Assembly: GCA_963846715.1 (NCBI GenBank)
Contig: CAWJXA010000002.1
Coordinates: 496,001-560,000, forward strand
Direction of reading: 5' to 3'
Length of the DNA: 64,000 nt
DNA from: Bog-257 sp963846715
Lineage (GTDB): Bacteria; Acidobacteriota; Terriglobia; Terriglobales; Acidobacteriaceae
Positions 34,109 to 42,745 of the stretch are shown here, one piece after another. The notes under the pieces are model-generated. The model saw nothing but the letters and a program-made list of their open reading frames with translations. It had not been told where the DNA came from and searched no databases. How positions within the stretch are numbered: position 1 is the stretch's first letter; each line of letters starts with the position of its first letter. Position numbers and translations under genes: made by a program.

Positions 34109-34886
34109 GCTTATCCAGCCGCCCCGAGCCAACGTCCTCGGGATTGGCGTCAGTGCCATCAACATGGCCGGCGCGCTCCACTTATCTGAGGCCTTACTGC
34201 GGGAGCGTGGCAAAGGCTACGTCTGCCTCACCGGAGTTCATGGGATCATGGAAGCGCAACGCGACAAAGCGCTGCGAGCAATCCTGAACCGCGCATTTCT
34301 GTGCGCTCCCGACGGAATGCCGACTGTCTGGGTAGGCCGTTTTCAGGGACACCAAAACATGGGACGCGTCTACGGCCCTGACTACATGTTGGGATTGTGC
34401 AAGCTGTCGGCAAGGGGCGGCTTTCGCCACTTCCTGTACGGCGGGAAGCCCGGAGTGGCGAAACAACTTCAACAACATCTTGAAACATTGGTTCCAGCAA
34501 TCGATATCGTAGGGACTTATACACCGCCGTTCCGTTCGCTAACTCCTGTGGAAGAGGAGGAAATGCTCGCTTTCATTAATCACACAAGGCCAGACATCAT
34601 CTGGGTCGGCCTGAGCACGCCCAAGCAGGAACACTTTATGGCCCAGTATTCCGATCGTCTGCATGCGTCCCTGATGGTCGGTGTCGGAGCTGCATTCGAC
34701 ATTCATGCGGGTCTCCTCGCCGACGCCCCCAACTGGGTAAAGCCCATAGGCCTGCAATGGCTGGATCGCTTAATCAAAGAGCCACGCCGGCTCTGGCGGC
34801 GCTACCTGACTAACAATCCTAAATTCCTGTGGGACATTGGCATGCAACTTTCCGGCTTGAGGAGATTCGACATCAACGAATGCTGA
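34095..34886 (+). CDS. WecG/TagA/CpsF-family glycosyltransferase (GT26)
   Basis: A 263-residue member of the WecG/TagA family, which transfers ManNAc(A)-type or other sugars to lipid-linked acceptors at the inner face of the membrane. Signatures are NVLGIGVSAINM, CLTGVHGIMEA, CAPDGMPTVW, then GGKPGVAKQL and IIWVGLSTPKQEHFMAQ, with GVGAAFDIHAG and W-x2-R-L-x-KEPRRLWRRYL at the C-terminus. ATG 34095 overlaps the epimerase gene by 14 bases. It is the last gene before the terminator of the exopolysaccharide operon. Confidence 0.9.
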   Translation: MPPTELIQPPRANVLGIGVSAINMAGALHLSEALLRERGKGYVCLTGVHGIMEAQRDKALRAILNRAFLCAPDGMPTVWVGRFQGHQNMGRVYGPDYMLGLCKLSARGGFRHFLYGGKPGVAKQLQQHLETLVPAIDIVGTYTPPFRSLTPVEEEEMLAFINHTRPDIIWVGLSTPKQEHFMAQYSDRLHASLMVGVGAAFDIHAGLLADAPNWVKPIGLQWLDRLIKEPRRLWRRYLTNNPKFLWDIGMQLSGLRRFDINEC

Positions 34887-34950
34887 CGCGTTAGAAAGAG
34901 CCTGGGTGTTGAACACATAAGCGAACGATCTCCAAACTGAAGTAATTGCG

Positions 34951-34978
34951 GCGGACCCACTAGTGGGCCCGCTTTTTT
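34951..34978 (+). terminator. Rho-independent terminator of the exopolysaccharide operon
   Basis: GCGGACCCAC (34951-34960) pairs with GTGGGCCCGC (34963-34972), one mismatch, followed by six T residues. It ends the run of forward, mostly overlapping genes that starts near 17.5 kb. Apart from this hairpin the gap to 35251 shows nothing recognisable. Confidence 0.85.
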
Positions 34979-35251
34979 GTGCGTAAACCTTTCCCTGTGA
35001 CCGGGGTCACTGCCATTTGCGCGCTTTCAGCGGAGCATTGCAAAGTGTGACGCCGATCAGGTCTTACCGGTGACGGTACTGCCGGTGGAGACCATCTGGG
35101 CCGTGGTAGGCGTGTCACTCGAAGCTCGACAGGCTGCCGCCGGGCTTATCGAATCTGCTTGTTGAACTTTTCAGTTGAGTCGAAAGATAGCTGAGCCTCT
35201 GTAGATTCAGACCCTCGAGCACCTATACGTGTCAACTAGGCAGGTGAGTGC

Positions 35252-36622
35252 TTGAGCAGAAACAAGATTCTCGTCATTGACACAGATCCCGTCATCCGTT
35301 CAGGAATCTGCGATTTTCTCACGCAACACGGCCACATCGTTGCGCAAGCGGTTAACAGTCACGACGCTCACGTTCAATTTGAGAAGTTTCGTCCTGATGC
35401 AGCGATCCTTGATCTCTCTTTTCCTAATGGCGACGCCCTTCACTTGCTACAGCGGATCAAGAGCACAGACTCCAATATTCCTGTCATCGTTCTGACCGGA
35501 CAGAGTTCGCTGGATTTGGCGGTGCGCGCCATCCAGGAAGGCGCCGAGCAATTCCTCATTAAGCCGGTAGACCTGTCGGCCCTGCATGCTGTTCTGCTGC
35601 GGACCCTCGCCAACCAGCGATATCGCCAGCAATCTCTGGCCTCCATTTCCCGGACCAAGCGGGAACGTGTCGATCCATTTCTGGGAAACAGCCCCGCCAT
35701 TCGCCGGCTGGAAACCGTTGCCAAGCGCGTGCTGAACAGCGAGAGTCCGATCCTGCTGCAAGGCGAAACTGGCTCAGGCAAAGGCGTTCTCGCCAACTGG
35801 ATGCACCGCAACGGGCCACGAGCCGAGGAAGCCTTCCTCGATTTGAACTGTGCCGGGCTCTCTCGCGAACTACTTGAATCTGAGCTCTTCGGCCATGCCA
35901 AGGGCGCGTTTACCAGCGCGGTGAATGCCAAGCAGGGTCTGCTTGAGGTAGCGGACCGCGGTACCGTCTTCCTCGACGAGATTGGGGACATCGATCTCCA
36001 GGTTCAGCCCAAGCTGTTGAAGGTGCTGGAAGATCGCATATTCCGCCGTGTGGGCGATGTTCGCGACAAGACGGTCGACATTCGCTTGATTTCGGCTACG
36101 CATCGCGAACTTCTGGAACTGGTTCAGCAGCAGAGGTTTCGCGAGGACCTTTATTACCGCGTAAACACGGTTCCGCTTCGCGTCCCGCCACTCCGCGAGC
36201 GTACCGAAGATATCCCGGTGCTGGTCCGCCACTTCCTCAACCGTTTATCGCAGGACTGCGGACGCGGAGAGTTAGCGGCCGACAAATCTGCCATGGACGC
36301 ATTGCAACACTACTCCTGGCCAGGCAATATTCGAGAACTTCGCAATGTGCTCGAGCGGGCCGTTCTCATCGCGGAACGTGACCAGCTGACTGTGAACCAT
36401 CTGCAGTTCCAGAATTCCACCTATACCGGGCAATCGGATCTGCGCCATGTCAGCGGAACGTTGAAACAGATGGAACGCGCCTATATCAACCTTGTACTAC
36501 GGGACGAAGGTGGTTCGATCGACCGGTCCGCACGCCGCCTGGGGATTCCTCGCAGCTCGCTTTATAACAAAATGAAGCGATTCGACATTCCCTACGGAAC
36601 AGGCCGCACCGCCCTCGATTGA
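35252..36622 (+). CDS. NtrC-family sigma-54-dependent response regulator
   Basis: A 456-residue enhancer-binding activator. The receiver domain (1-120) has phospho-acceptor D54 in AILDLSFP and K104 in LIKP. The AAA+ domain has Walker A GETGSGKG (171-178), the sigma-54 contact loop as GAFTSA (218-223; the usual form is GAFTGA) and Walker B GTVFLDEIGD (237-246). The C-terminal Fis-type helix-turn-helix reads SIDRSARRLGIPRSSLYNKM. It starts with TTG 35252. No sensor kinase gene is adjacent. It probably activates the sigma-54 promoter at 17501, but this is inferred from position. Confidence 0.92.
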   Translation: MSRNKILVIDTDPVIRSGICDFLTQHGHIVAQAVNSHDAHVQFEKFRPDAAILDLSFPNGDALHLLQRIKSTDSNIPVIVLTGQSSLDLAVRAIQEGAEQFLIKPVDLSALHAVLLRTLANQRYRQQSLASISRTKRERVDPFLGNSPAIRRLETVAKRVLNSESPILLQGETGSGKGVLANWMHRNGPRAEEAFLDLNCAGLSRELLESELFGHAKGAFTSAVNAKQGLLEVADRGTVFLDEIGDIDLQVQPKLLKVLEDRIFRRVGDVRDKTVDIRLISATHRELLELVQQQRFREDLYYRVNTVPLRVPPLRERTEDIPVLVRHFLNRLSQDCGRGELAADKSAMDALQHYSWPGNIRELRNVLERAVLIAERDQLTVNHLQFQNSTYTGQSDLRHVSGTLKQMERAYINLVLRDEGGSIDRSARRLGIPRSSLYNKMKRFDIPYGTGRTALD

Positions 36623-36694
36623 CCGCACGCCGCAGAAACGACCTATCGGAAAGCAGCCAACCCGCGCCTACATGGGGCCATCTTTTACGGTATA

Positions 36695-36886
36695 GTGACT
36701 CATCGTATGTGGGCGTTAGGCAGGCTGGAACAATTCGACCGAGCGTATCGCTCGCCGGACCTGACTTGGGACCCGGCTGATTCTGCTATCAGTTTGCAAT
36801 TTCCCGAGGGGTTGCTGTTCGCGCTGCTATTGGTCACACCGTTCTGGGTCGTGGTTGGATTTCTGCTTCGTCTTCTGCTGGGCTGA
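36695..36886 (+). CDS. Small single-helix membrane protein, unknown
   Basis: A 63-residue frame (GTG 36695 or ATG 36707) with a hydrophilic first half and one C-terminal membrane helix (GLLFALLLVTPFWVVVGFLL). Family not recognised. It lies alone between the regulator gene and the second thiolase gene. Confidence 0.45.
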   Translation: MTHRMWALGRLEQFDRAYRSPDLTWDPADSAISLQFPEGLLFALLLVTPFWVVVGFLLRLLLG

Positions 36887-36989
36887 CGAAACTTATTTAG
36901 TGTCCGACGAATGACAGGCTCGCGCTTCCTCCCAATGCGACCCGCCTTCTGGTCAAGTTATTATTGTTTGAACACGCAGGTTCCAATCA

Positions 36990-38195
36990 ATGTCGAATGC
37001 CTTTATCTGTGACGCAATCCGAACACCGTTCGGCCGCTACGGCGGTTCGTTGTCTTCTGTCCGCTCCGATGACCTCGCCGCCATTCCGCTCAAGGCCCTC
37101 GTCCAGCGCAATCCATCTTTGGATTGGAATGCGGTCGATGATGTGATTTTGGGATGCGCCAACCAGGCCGGCGAAGACAATCGAAATGTCGCCAGAATGG
37201 CCCTGCTACTCGCGGGCCTGCCGGAAACAGTTCCTGGCGCGACCGTCAATCGCCTGTGCGGCTCCAGCCTGGAAGCCATTTCCGTAGCAGCAAGGGCCAT
37301 CAAGACCGGCGAGACTTCTCTGTCGATTGCCGGCGGGGTGGAGAGCATGTCGCGCGCGCCTTTCGTCATGGCTAAATCCGATACACCCTTCTCCCGCGCG
37401 ACCAAGCTGGAAGACACAACTATCGGCTGGCGCTTCGTCAATCCGCTGATGAAAGCCAAATACGGCGTGGATTCCATGCCCGAAACGGCCGAGAATGTCG
37501 CCGCAGATTTTCAGGTCTCGCGCCCGGACCAGGACGCATTCGCCTATCGTAGCCAGCAACGCACTGCTGCCGCGATAAAGAGTGGCGTTCTGGCCGAAGA
37601 GATAGTTCAGGTCACGATAGCTGCCCGCAAAGGTGGGCCAATCGTCGTAGATCACGATGAACATCCACGTCCGGATACAACTCTGGAAGCACTGGCTGCG
37701 CTAAAGCCGATCGTGAGGCCTGAGGGTACGATCACTGCGGGAAACGCAGCCGGCATTAATGACGGCGCATGTGCTCTGCTGCTGGCTTCGGAGGAAACCG
37801 TGAGCCGTTACGGACTAACTCCCAAAGCGCGTTTCGTTGCCTCCGCGGTTGCGGGCGTCGCCCCGCGCATCATGGGAATGGGTCCGGCTCCAGCGACGCG
37901 CAAGGTGCTGGCGCTTGCGAAGCTCAGTCTTGCGGATATGGACGTGATCGAACTAAACGAGGCCTTCGCTTCTCAGGTGCTGGCGGTGCTTCGCGATCTC
38001 GGAATTCCGGACGACGCTCCCCACGTGAACCCTAACGGCGGAGCCATTTCAATTGGCCATCCCTTGGGAGCGAGCGGAGCCAGATTGGTCACCACTGCGG
38101 TGGGGCAATTGCAACGCACGAGCGCGCGTTATGCTTTGTGCACGATGTGTATCGGCGTCGGCCAGGGAATTGCAACAATTTTAGAGCGGGTCTAG
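36990..38195 (+). CDS. Thiolase, 3-oxoadipyl-CoA thiolase-like
   Basis: A 401-residue thiolase. The nucleophilic Cys lies in VNRLCGSSLEA, the His in NGGAISIGHPLGASG and the second Cys in ALCTMCIGVGQG. The stretch YGVDSMPETAENVAADF matches PcaF/PaaJ-type 3-oxoadipyl-CoA thiolases, which cleave 3-oxoadipyl-CoA to acetyl-CoA and succinyl-CoA in aromatic degradation. No other pca or paa genes are nearby, so a general ketothiolase role is also possible. It is clearly different in sequence from the thiolase at 4851. Confidence 0.88.
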   Translation: MSNAFICDAIRTPFGRYGGSLSSVRSDDLAAIPLKALVQRNPSLDWNAVDDVILGCANQAGEDNRNVARMALLLAGLPETVPGATVNRLCGSSLEAISVAARAIKTGETSLSIAGGVESMSRAPFVMAKSDTPFSRATKLEDTTIGWRFVNPLMKAKYGVDSMPETAENVAADFQVSRPDQDAFAYRSQQRTAAAIKSGVLAEEIVQVTIAARKGGPIVVDHDEHPRPDTTLEALAALKPIVRPEGTITAGNAAGINDGACALLLASEETVSRYGLTPKARFVASAVAGVAPRIMGMGPAPATRKVLALAKLSLADMDVIELNEAFASQVLAVLRDLGIPDDAPHVNPNGGAISIGHPLGASGARLVTTAVGQLQRTSARYALCTMCIGVGQGIATILERV

Positions 38196-38202
38196 CGGCT
38201 TC

Positions 38203-38385
38203 TTAAGTCTTCCAGTTGTAAACCCTGACGTGGTGGCGCACTCGGAAATCGGTTGGGATGTGCCGCACGTTTCGCTGGTAGGTGAGCTCCACCTTCAGTA
38301 TCCACGCCGCGGACGCAACCACGACTGCCAGCAGCATCCACAACAGTCGCTTCGGATAGCGCAGTCTGCGATTCAATAATGTCAT
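38203..38385 (-). CDS. Small single-helix membrane protein, unknown
   Basis: A 60-residue protein with a basic N-terminus and one membrane helix (LLWMLLAVVVASAAWIL). Its ATG overlaps the stop of the dienelactone hydrolase gene by four bases (ATGA), which argues for real, coupled translation. No family is recognised. Confidence 0.55.
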   Translation of the reverse strand: MTLLNRRLRYPKRLLWMLLAVVVASAAWILKVELTYQRNVRHIPTDFRVRHHVRVYNWKT

Positions 38386-39128
38386 TTCGCCTTAAGGTAC
38401 TTCGCCAGGAAGTCGACGGTCAGCTTCCAGGCTTGCGCCGCGTCCTCAGATCGATATCCTCGCTTGTTGTTTGGATTCTCAAAGCCGTGCCCCGCGTCGG
38501 GAAAGATATGGATCTCAGCCGTCTTGCCCAAACTCTTAAGCTGCGCTTCGAACTTGTTTACGTCCACCACTGAAATTCCGCGATCCTGTCCGCCGAAGAT
38601 ACCCAGGATGGCGGCGTTAATCTTTTTGATTGCAGCTTCGTCCGTGGCCAAGTGCCCGTAGTTGATTACGGCAGCCTTCAGCTTGGGGTCGTTCAGCGCA
38701 AGGTCGAGAGAGTACCCTCCGCCCATGCACCAGCCAATTGAGCCCACTCGTTTGGGATCGACATTTTTCTGTGAGCGGAGATAATTGCTGGCCGCCAGAA
38801 GATCGCGATTAGCCCGATCTTCCGGCACACCTCGCATGATCTCGTGGGCTTCGTCGGGCGTGGTTGCCACCTTTCCGCGGTACAAATCGATGGCCAGCGT
38901 GACGTATCCCTGATCAGCCAGCTTCGACGCCTGTTCCTTCACCCAATCGTTGAGCCCCCAGAATTCATGAATCACAACAAGAGCGGGAAAAGGCCCCTTC
39001 CCTTGCGGCGTGTACAGCACCGCATTGACTGTCTCGTCGCCGCTCTTATAGGACACGTCGCGGGAGTCTGCCGCAAAAGCTGTAACCGTGACCAGGCAAA
39101 TCGAGCTCAACAGCACCCAGAATTTCAT
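38382..39128 (-). CDS. Secreted dienelactone hydrolase family protein
   Basis: A 248-residue alpha/beta-hydrolase. A signal peptide (FWVLLSSICLVTVTAFA) precedes the core. The catalytic Cys lies in GSIGWCMGGGYS, the Asp in GGQDRG and the His in PDAGHGFENP, the Cys-Asp-His triad of dienelactone hydrolases. ATG 39128 has an excellent ribosome-binding site (GAGGAGAAGG), so it is preferred over the upstream ATG at 39155. The signal peptide implies a periplasmic or secreted role, and the substrate is probably not the classical dienelactone. Confidence 0.85.
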   Translation of the reverse strand: MKFWVLLSSICLVTVTAFAADSRDVSYKSGDETVNAVLYTPQGKGPFPALVVIHEFWGLNDWVKEQASKLADQGYVTLAIDLYRGKVATTPDEAHEIMRGVPEDRANRDLLAASNYLRSQKNVDPKRVGSIGWCMGGGYSLDLALNDPKLKAAVINYGHLATDEAAIKKINAAILGIFGGQDRGISVVDVNKFEAQLKSLGKTAEIHIFPDAGHGFENPNNKRGYRSEDAAQAWKLTVDFLAKYLKAK

Positions 39129-39272
39129 GCCTTCTCCTCGGCGAACGATAGTCAACGTTGTTGTGGTTCAGACAGCCTTTCCAACAGATGTCGCCCGATC
39201 TCCTGCAACTCGCCAAAGCCTTTTTGGTACTCGACGAACAGGCGGTTGTACTCCAGTGAATGGTCGGCGTCA

Positions 39273-39289
39273 AGATGGGCTCGCAGCAT
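39273..39289. repeat. Target-site duplication, left copy (17 bp)
   Basis: AGATGGGCTCGCAGCAT, identical to 40679-40695 on the other side of the insertion sequence. Confidence 0.85.
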
Positions 39290-40678
39290 TGTAGCTGCTC
39301 CAAGATAATGTCACCCCTTAACTGCAACGAGACTTTGTCACCCTGTAAGGATGGTGACCATGAGTCAGAAAGAGTTCCAACGGGTGAAGGTGATCGAGAA
39401 TGCAGCAGGCGGGCGGCTGAGCGTACGCGAAGCCGCCCGTCTGCTGCACCTGAGTACACGGCAGGTACAACGACTCAAGCAGCGCTATCGGCCCGATTCC
39501 ATCGCCTGGGTGCGGCACGGCAATCGCGGTCGCTCCATGCCTTGGGCCGTTTCAATTCCCCAGAAGCAGTTGATTCTGAGCTTGGCTCGCGGCAAGTATC
39601 GGGGCTTCAACGATTCCCACCTCACCGAAAAACTTCGGGCCGAGGAGCACCTCCCCGTCAGCCGCGAAACCGTGCGCCGCATCCTGCGCGCCGCCAAGCT
39701 AGCCTCTCCGCAGAAGCGCCGGCCTCGCCAATATCGCTCCCGCCGCTCGCCCCGCCCACGTTTCGGCATGATGGCCCTCACCGATGCCAGCCGTCATGAC
39801 TGGCTCGAAGGCCGCGGTCCCCAACTCACCCTCATCGGCTTTCAGGATGACGCTACCAGCCAGATCCTGGCCGCCCACTTCCAACTCGAACCCGAAAATA
39901 CCCTCGGCTATCTCCGCGCCCTGCACGCCATGATCACCGCGCACGGCATTCCGCTCAGCCTCTATCGCGACCGCCACAGCATCTTCCAGCGCAACGATGC
40001 CCACTGGACCCTAGCCGAACAGCTCGCCGGCAAACAATCTCCTACCCAACTGGGACGCACCTTGGAGGAACTCGGCATCCAGCAGATCCCCGCTTACTCG
40101 CCGCAAGCCAAGGGCCGCATCGAGCGCGCCTGGCGCACTTGCCAGGATCGTCTGGTCAGCGAACTCCGGCTCGCTCGCGCTACCTCTTTGGCAGAAGCTA
40201 ATGCCGTGCTCGCCCGCTTCTGCGCCGACTACAACCAGCGCTTTGCCCGCCTCGCCGCCGACGCCACCCGCGACTTCCGCCGCCTGCCCCGTCGCTTCGA
40301 TCTGGCCCGCTGCCTCAGTTTGCGCTACCAGCGCGTGGTCGCTGCTGACCACGTCATTACCCTGGGCGCGCATTCCATCGCCCTGCCGCCCTTGCCCGGC
40401 CATCGCGGCTACGCCGGACAAACCGTAGAACTTTCCCATCAGCTCAATGGCACCCTGCACGTCTATCGCGGTGACCTTCTGCTGTTGGCCCACTCCCTGC
40501 CGCTGCAAGAATACGCAGAGCGCCGTCCGGCTCCTCGCACCTCGCCGCAGAAACCAAAACCCAAGATGCCCCGCATCTACCACCTCGCCGGCCGCCCGGC
40601 TTTAGCGGCCGTTACTTAAATCACAGGGGGTGACACAGTCTCGTTGCAGTTAGTACGACATTTTCTCGTTGCAACTAC
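39290..40678 (+). mobile_element. Complete insertion sequence, about 1389 bp
   Basis: Bounded by 17-bp direct repeats. The ends are inverted repeats: left TGTAGCTGC...AATGTC followed by TAACTGCAACGAGACTTTGT, and right, read inward, GTAGTTGC...AATGTC followed by TAACTGCAACGAGACTGTGT. The inner 25-bp block differs at one base. It holds one intact transposase gene. The long duplication fits IS1202-type elements (ISTde1-like subgroup), but the subgroup is a tentative assignment. Confidence 0.85.
39351..40619 (+). CDS. Transposase (integrase-core, ISNCY/IS1202-like), intact
   Basis: A 422-residue DDE transposase. The N-terminal helix-turn-helix reads GRLSVREAARLLHLSTRQVQ (about residues 22-41). 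The catalytic core has LTDASRHDWLE (first Asp), LYRDRHSIF (second Asp) and QAKGRIERAWRTCQDRLVSE (Glu). A basic, Pro-rich C-terminus follows. It is related in architecture to, but clearly different in sequence from, the two decayed copies at 9-11 kb. ATG 39351 is used; ATG 39360 is equally possible. The gene appears functional. Confidence 0.9.
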   Translation: MVTMSQKEFQRVKVIENAAGGRLSVREAARLLHLSTRQVQRLKQRYRPDSIAWVRHGNRGRSMPWAVSIPQKQLILSLARGKYRGFNDSHLTEKLRAEEHLPVSRETVRRILRAAKLASPQKRRPRQYRSRRSPRPRFGMMALTDASRHDWLEGRGPQLTLIGFQDDATSQILAAHFQLEPENTLGYLRALHAMITAHGIPLSLYRDRHSIFQRNDAHWTLAEQLAGKQSPTQLGRTLEELGIQQIPAYSPQAKGRIERAWRTCQDRLVSELRLARATSLAEANAVLARFCADYNQRFARLAADATRDFRRLPRRFDLARCLSLRYQRVVAADHVITLGAHSIALPPLPGHRGYAGQTVELSHQLNGTLHVYRGDLLLLAHSLPLQEYAERRPAPRTSPQKPKPKMPRIYHLAGRPALAAVT

Positions 40679-40695
40679 AGATGGGCTCGCAGCAT
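40679..40695. repeat. Target-site duplication, right copy (17 bp)
   Basis: AGATGGGCTCGCAGCAT, identical to 39273-39289. Confidence 0.85.
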
Positions 40696-40911
40696 CATAT
40701 CGCGTACCCGAACCGGGTTGGGCAGCACGGCTTCTTCGTTCAGCTCTTCCAGTGCGGTCTTAGGATCGTAGTGGTACATGCTTGGTTCCTCGACAGGTTT
40801 GTGCACGAGTTAGCAGATGCCGGAATGGGCGGCCACGTCGCAGGAATCCCGGTTCCCTTTCGCGTTGCTGCGTGCTAGACTACTGACTCCCAGATAGATA
40901 TCAAGGTCAGT

Positions 40912-41892
40912 ATGATGTTGTCTTCGCCGCCGAAGCTCCTTAAAACTCTCCGGTTTTCGCTGCTTCTGGCAGCTAGTCTATTTTGCGTTTTGACGGCTAA
41001 TATCAAAGCTCAAGATGTCCCCGCTTCCAATCCTACGAGTACTACTAATGACGCGGGTAATGAAAAGAAAGTTCCCCCTCCGGTGCCTCTCCATCTCGGT
41101 GTTGGCGATCTGATTGAAATGAGCGTCTACAACGTTCCCGAGCTCAGCACCAAGACTCGGGTTTCGAGCAACGGTGACATGTATTGCCCGCTGGTCGGGT
41201 ACACGCATGTTGCCGGCCTCACCACGGAAGAAGCTCAGGAACAAATAGAGAAGCGGCTTTCGGACTTTGTGAAGAATCCCCACGTCTCTATATTCGTATC
41301 CGAGTATGCATCGCAGGGTGCAAGCGTGCTGGGAGAAGTTGCCAAGCCTGGAATCTATCCGGTGCTGGGGCAGCAACGTCTCTTCACTCTGATTTCTGCA
41401 GCCGGGGGACTAACAGAGAAATCCGGGCGAAGTCTCACGGTTACCCATCGCAGCGACCCCGACCATCCCGTCACCATTCCCTTGACGCGTAACCTTGACG
41501 ATACCTCGGCGACGAACATACCTGTTTTTCCTGGTGACACCGTCATCGTGCGCAAAGCCGACATCATTTACGTGGTTGGGGACGTGAATAGGCCAAGCGG
41601 ATTGCTGATGGAAGGCGGCGGCATGACCGTGTTACAGGCGGTAGCTTTGGCGGGAGGCACGGCGCGAACCGCGAAGCTGAACGGCGCAAAGATCCTCCAC
41701 AAAGGCACCGAAGGGATGACGGAAACCCCAGTCGAGCTTAAGAAGATTCTTCAAGCAAAAGCGCCGGATCTGCCGCTGCAGCCCAATGACATCCTTGTTG
41801 TTCCCTCCAGCACCGGCAAGGTCATCGCCGGAGCCACGCTACAAGCCGCGCTCCAGGCCGCTACCCTACTTAGCGTTGCCGCAGTGCCATAG
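40912..41892 (+). CDS. Wza-like polysaccharide export protein, second copy
   Basis: A 326-residue exporter homologous along its length to the protein at 23506. It has a signal peptide (LRFSLLLAASLFCVLTANIKA), a Poly_export domain (LGVGDLIEMSVYNVPELS, about 61-140) and two SLBB-type domains (ASVLGEVAKPGIYPV and IYVVGDVNRPSGLL). It stands alone, without a kinase or polymerase gene beside it. It may serve another glycan pathway or be a diverged spare exporter. Confidence 0.9.
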   Translation: MMLSSPPKLLKTLRFSLLLAASLFCVLTANIKAQDVPASNPTSTTNDAGNEKKVPPPVPLHLGVGDLIEMSVYNVPELSTKTRVSSNGDMYCPLVGYTHVAGLTTEEAQEQIEKRLSDFVKNPHVSIFVSEYASQGASVLGEVAKPGIYPVLGQQRLFTLISAAGGLTEKSGRSLTVTHRSDPDHPVTIPLTRNLDDTSATNIPVFPGDTVIVRKADIIYVVGDVNRPSGLLMEGGGMTVLQAVALAGGTARTAKLNGAKILHKGTEGMTETPVELKKILQAKAPDLPLQPNDILVVPSSTGKVIAGATLQAALQAATLLSVAAVP

Positions 41893-41932
41893 GAGACTGA
41901 CTAGAACACTTCCGCGATTGGTGTTTCCACTC

Positions 41933-42060
41933 GTACGGGTAGTGCGGGCTTTTCAGACCCGCGTATAAGACAAGAAGAAAAATTGCTTAAGGCGCTGAGG
42001 TCGTCGACCTCAGCGCCTTAAGCGAGGTTATTGGCCGAGGCGGAACACGGCGCTGAAGCG
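41933..42060 (+). repeat. Dispersed intergenic repeat, left copy
   Basis: Reads GTACGGGTAGTGCGGGC, then CAAGAAGAAAAAT, TTAAG and TTGGCCGAGGCGGAACACGG, then CGCTGAAGCG. An inverted, shorter copy lies at 42746-42841. The left copy carries an extra palindrome of about 36 bases in its middle. Confidence 0.75.
41985..42023. repeat. 39-bp near-perfect palindrome
   Basis: Two perfect 19-base arms (41985-42003 and 42005-42023) around one T. There is no T-run, so it is not a classical terminator, although it lies 93 bases past the Wza-like gene. It is absent from the inverted sister repeat. Confidence 0.85.
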
Positions 42061-42161
42061 CCGTACTACCTACAAATCGGATACACCTGTTGAGGAACTG
42101 CTATAGCGCATAAGGTCTAAGATGGAAAGTAATGCGGGGGCGCACCCAGAGGCGGTATCGA

Positions 42162-42602
42162 ATGAAATCCTGTTACATTGGCACTCTCTTAGTTTTTCTG
42201 TTCACCGGCGCCCTGCTGCCGGCGAGACCGCCCGCCGGTAACCTGACCCAGGGGCGCAACGCGGACGCATCGCCTGACACTTGGGGCGGAAACGACATCA
42301 GCATGGAAATGACGCCGCAAGGTGCTACGGTGCAATTCGACTGTGCGAGCGGCGTAGTGCTTGAACCTATCAAGGCAAATGCGAAAGGTGAATTCGCGGC
42401 GCGCGGGACCTATACCCCACAGCACGGTGGGCCTGTCACGCTTGCCAATCCGCCCCGTGAGCTCCCGGCTACTTACAAGGGCATCATCGAAGGAGACACT
42501 ATGCGGTTGCAAGTGGTGCTTGCTGACAAGTACAAAGATCAGGCGCCGGATCCCTTTACCTTGACACGCGGCAAAACCGGGCGCGTGGTCAGATGCCGAT
42601 AA
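42162..42602 (+). CDS. Small secreted protein of unknown function
   Basis: A 146-residue protein with a signal peptide (YIGTLLVFLFTGALLPA). The mature part reads as a compact beta-rich domain: WGGNDISMEMTPQGATVQFD, then GEFAARGTYTPQHGGPV, and MRLQVVLADKYKDQ-PFTLTRG. ATG 42162 starts the signal peptide. Similar proteins with the same WGG...GATV-FDC and GTFTPEHGGP pattern are remembered from other Acidobacteria, without a known function. It is flanked by inverted repeat copies. Confidence 0.65.
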   Translation: MKSCYIGTLLVFLFTGALLPARPPAGNLTQGRNADASPDTWGGNDISMEMTPQGATVQFDCASGVVLEPIKANAKGEFAARGTYTPQHGGPVTLANPPRELPATYKGIIEGDTMRLQVVLADKYKDQAPDPFTLTRGKTGRVVRCR

Positions 42603-42745
42603 TAGAAATCGCCGGGCGAGTTCCTGCGACGCAGGCCGGCAAAGTTTTCCCACTCCTGAAGGTGTGGACTATCACCTGTCGCCGCGAGGCGGCTGATTAA
42701 TACTTTGCTCCCCCAGTTGTCCGACTATCAGAGTTTCCTAACAGC

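Larger units (their letters stand above)
39152..40779 (-). pseudogene. 73-residue protein gene interrupted by an insertion sequence
   Basis: The start (ATG 40779, GAGGAA upstream) encodes MYHYDPKTALEELNEEAV, then LPNPVRVRDMMLRAHL, and runs into the insertion sequence, where a stop follows at 40675. The remainder resumes beyond the element at 39289 as DADHSLEYNRLFVEYQKGFG and ends at 39152. Joining the halves at the target duplication gives an uninterrupted 73-residue acidic, helical protein. The family is not recognised. It lies just upstream of the hydrolase gene on the same strand, so the element may also affect transcription there. Confidence 0.75.

Noticed and set aside
35113..35131. TGTC-N11-GACA upstream of the activator gene
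   Set aside because: The spacing differs from the dyad at 17377 and no -24/-12 element lies downstream. Probably chance.
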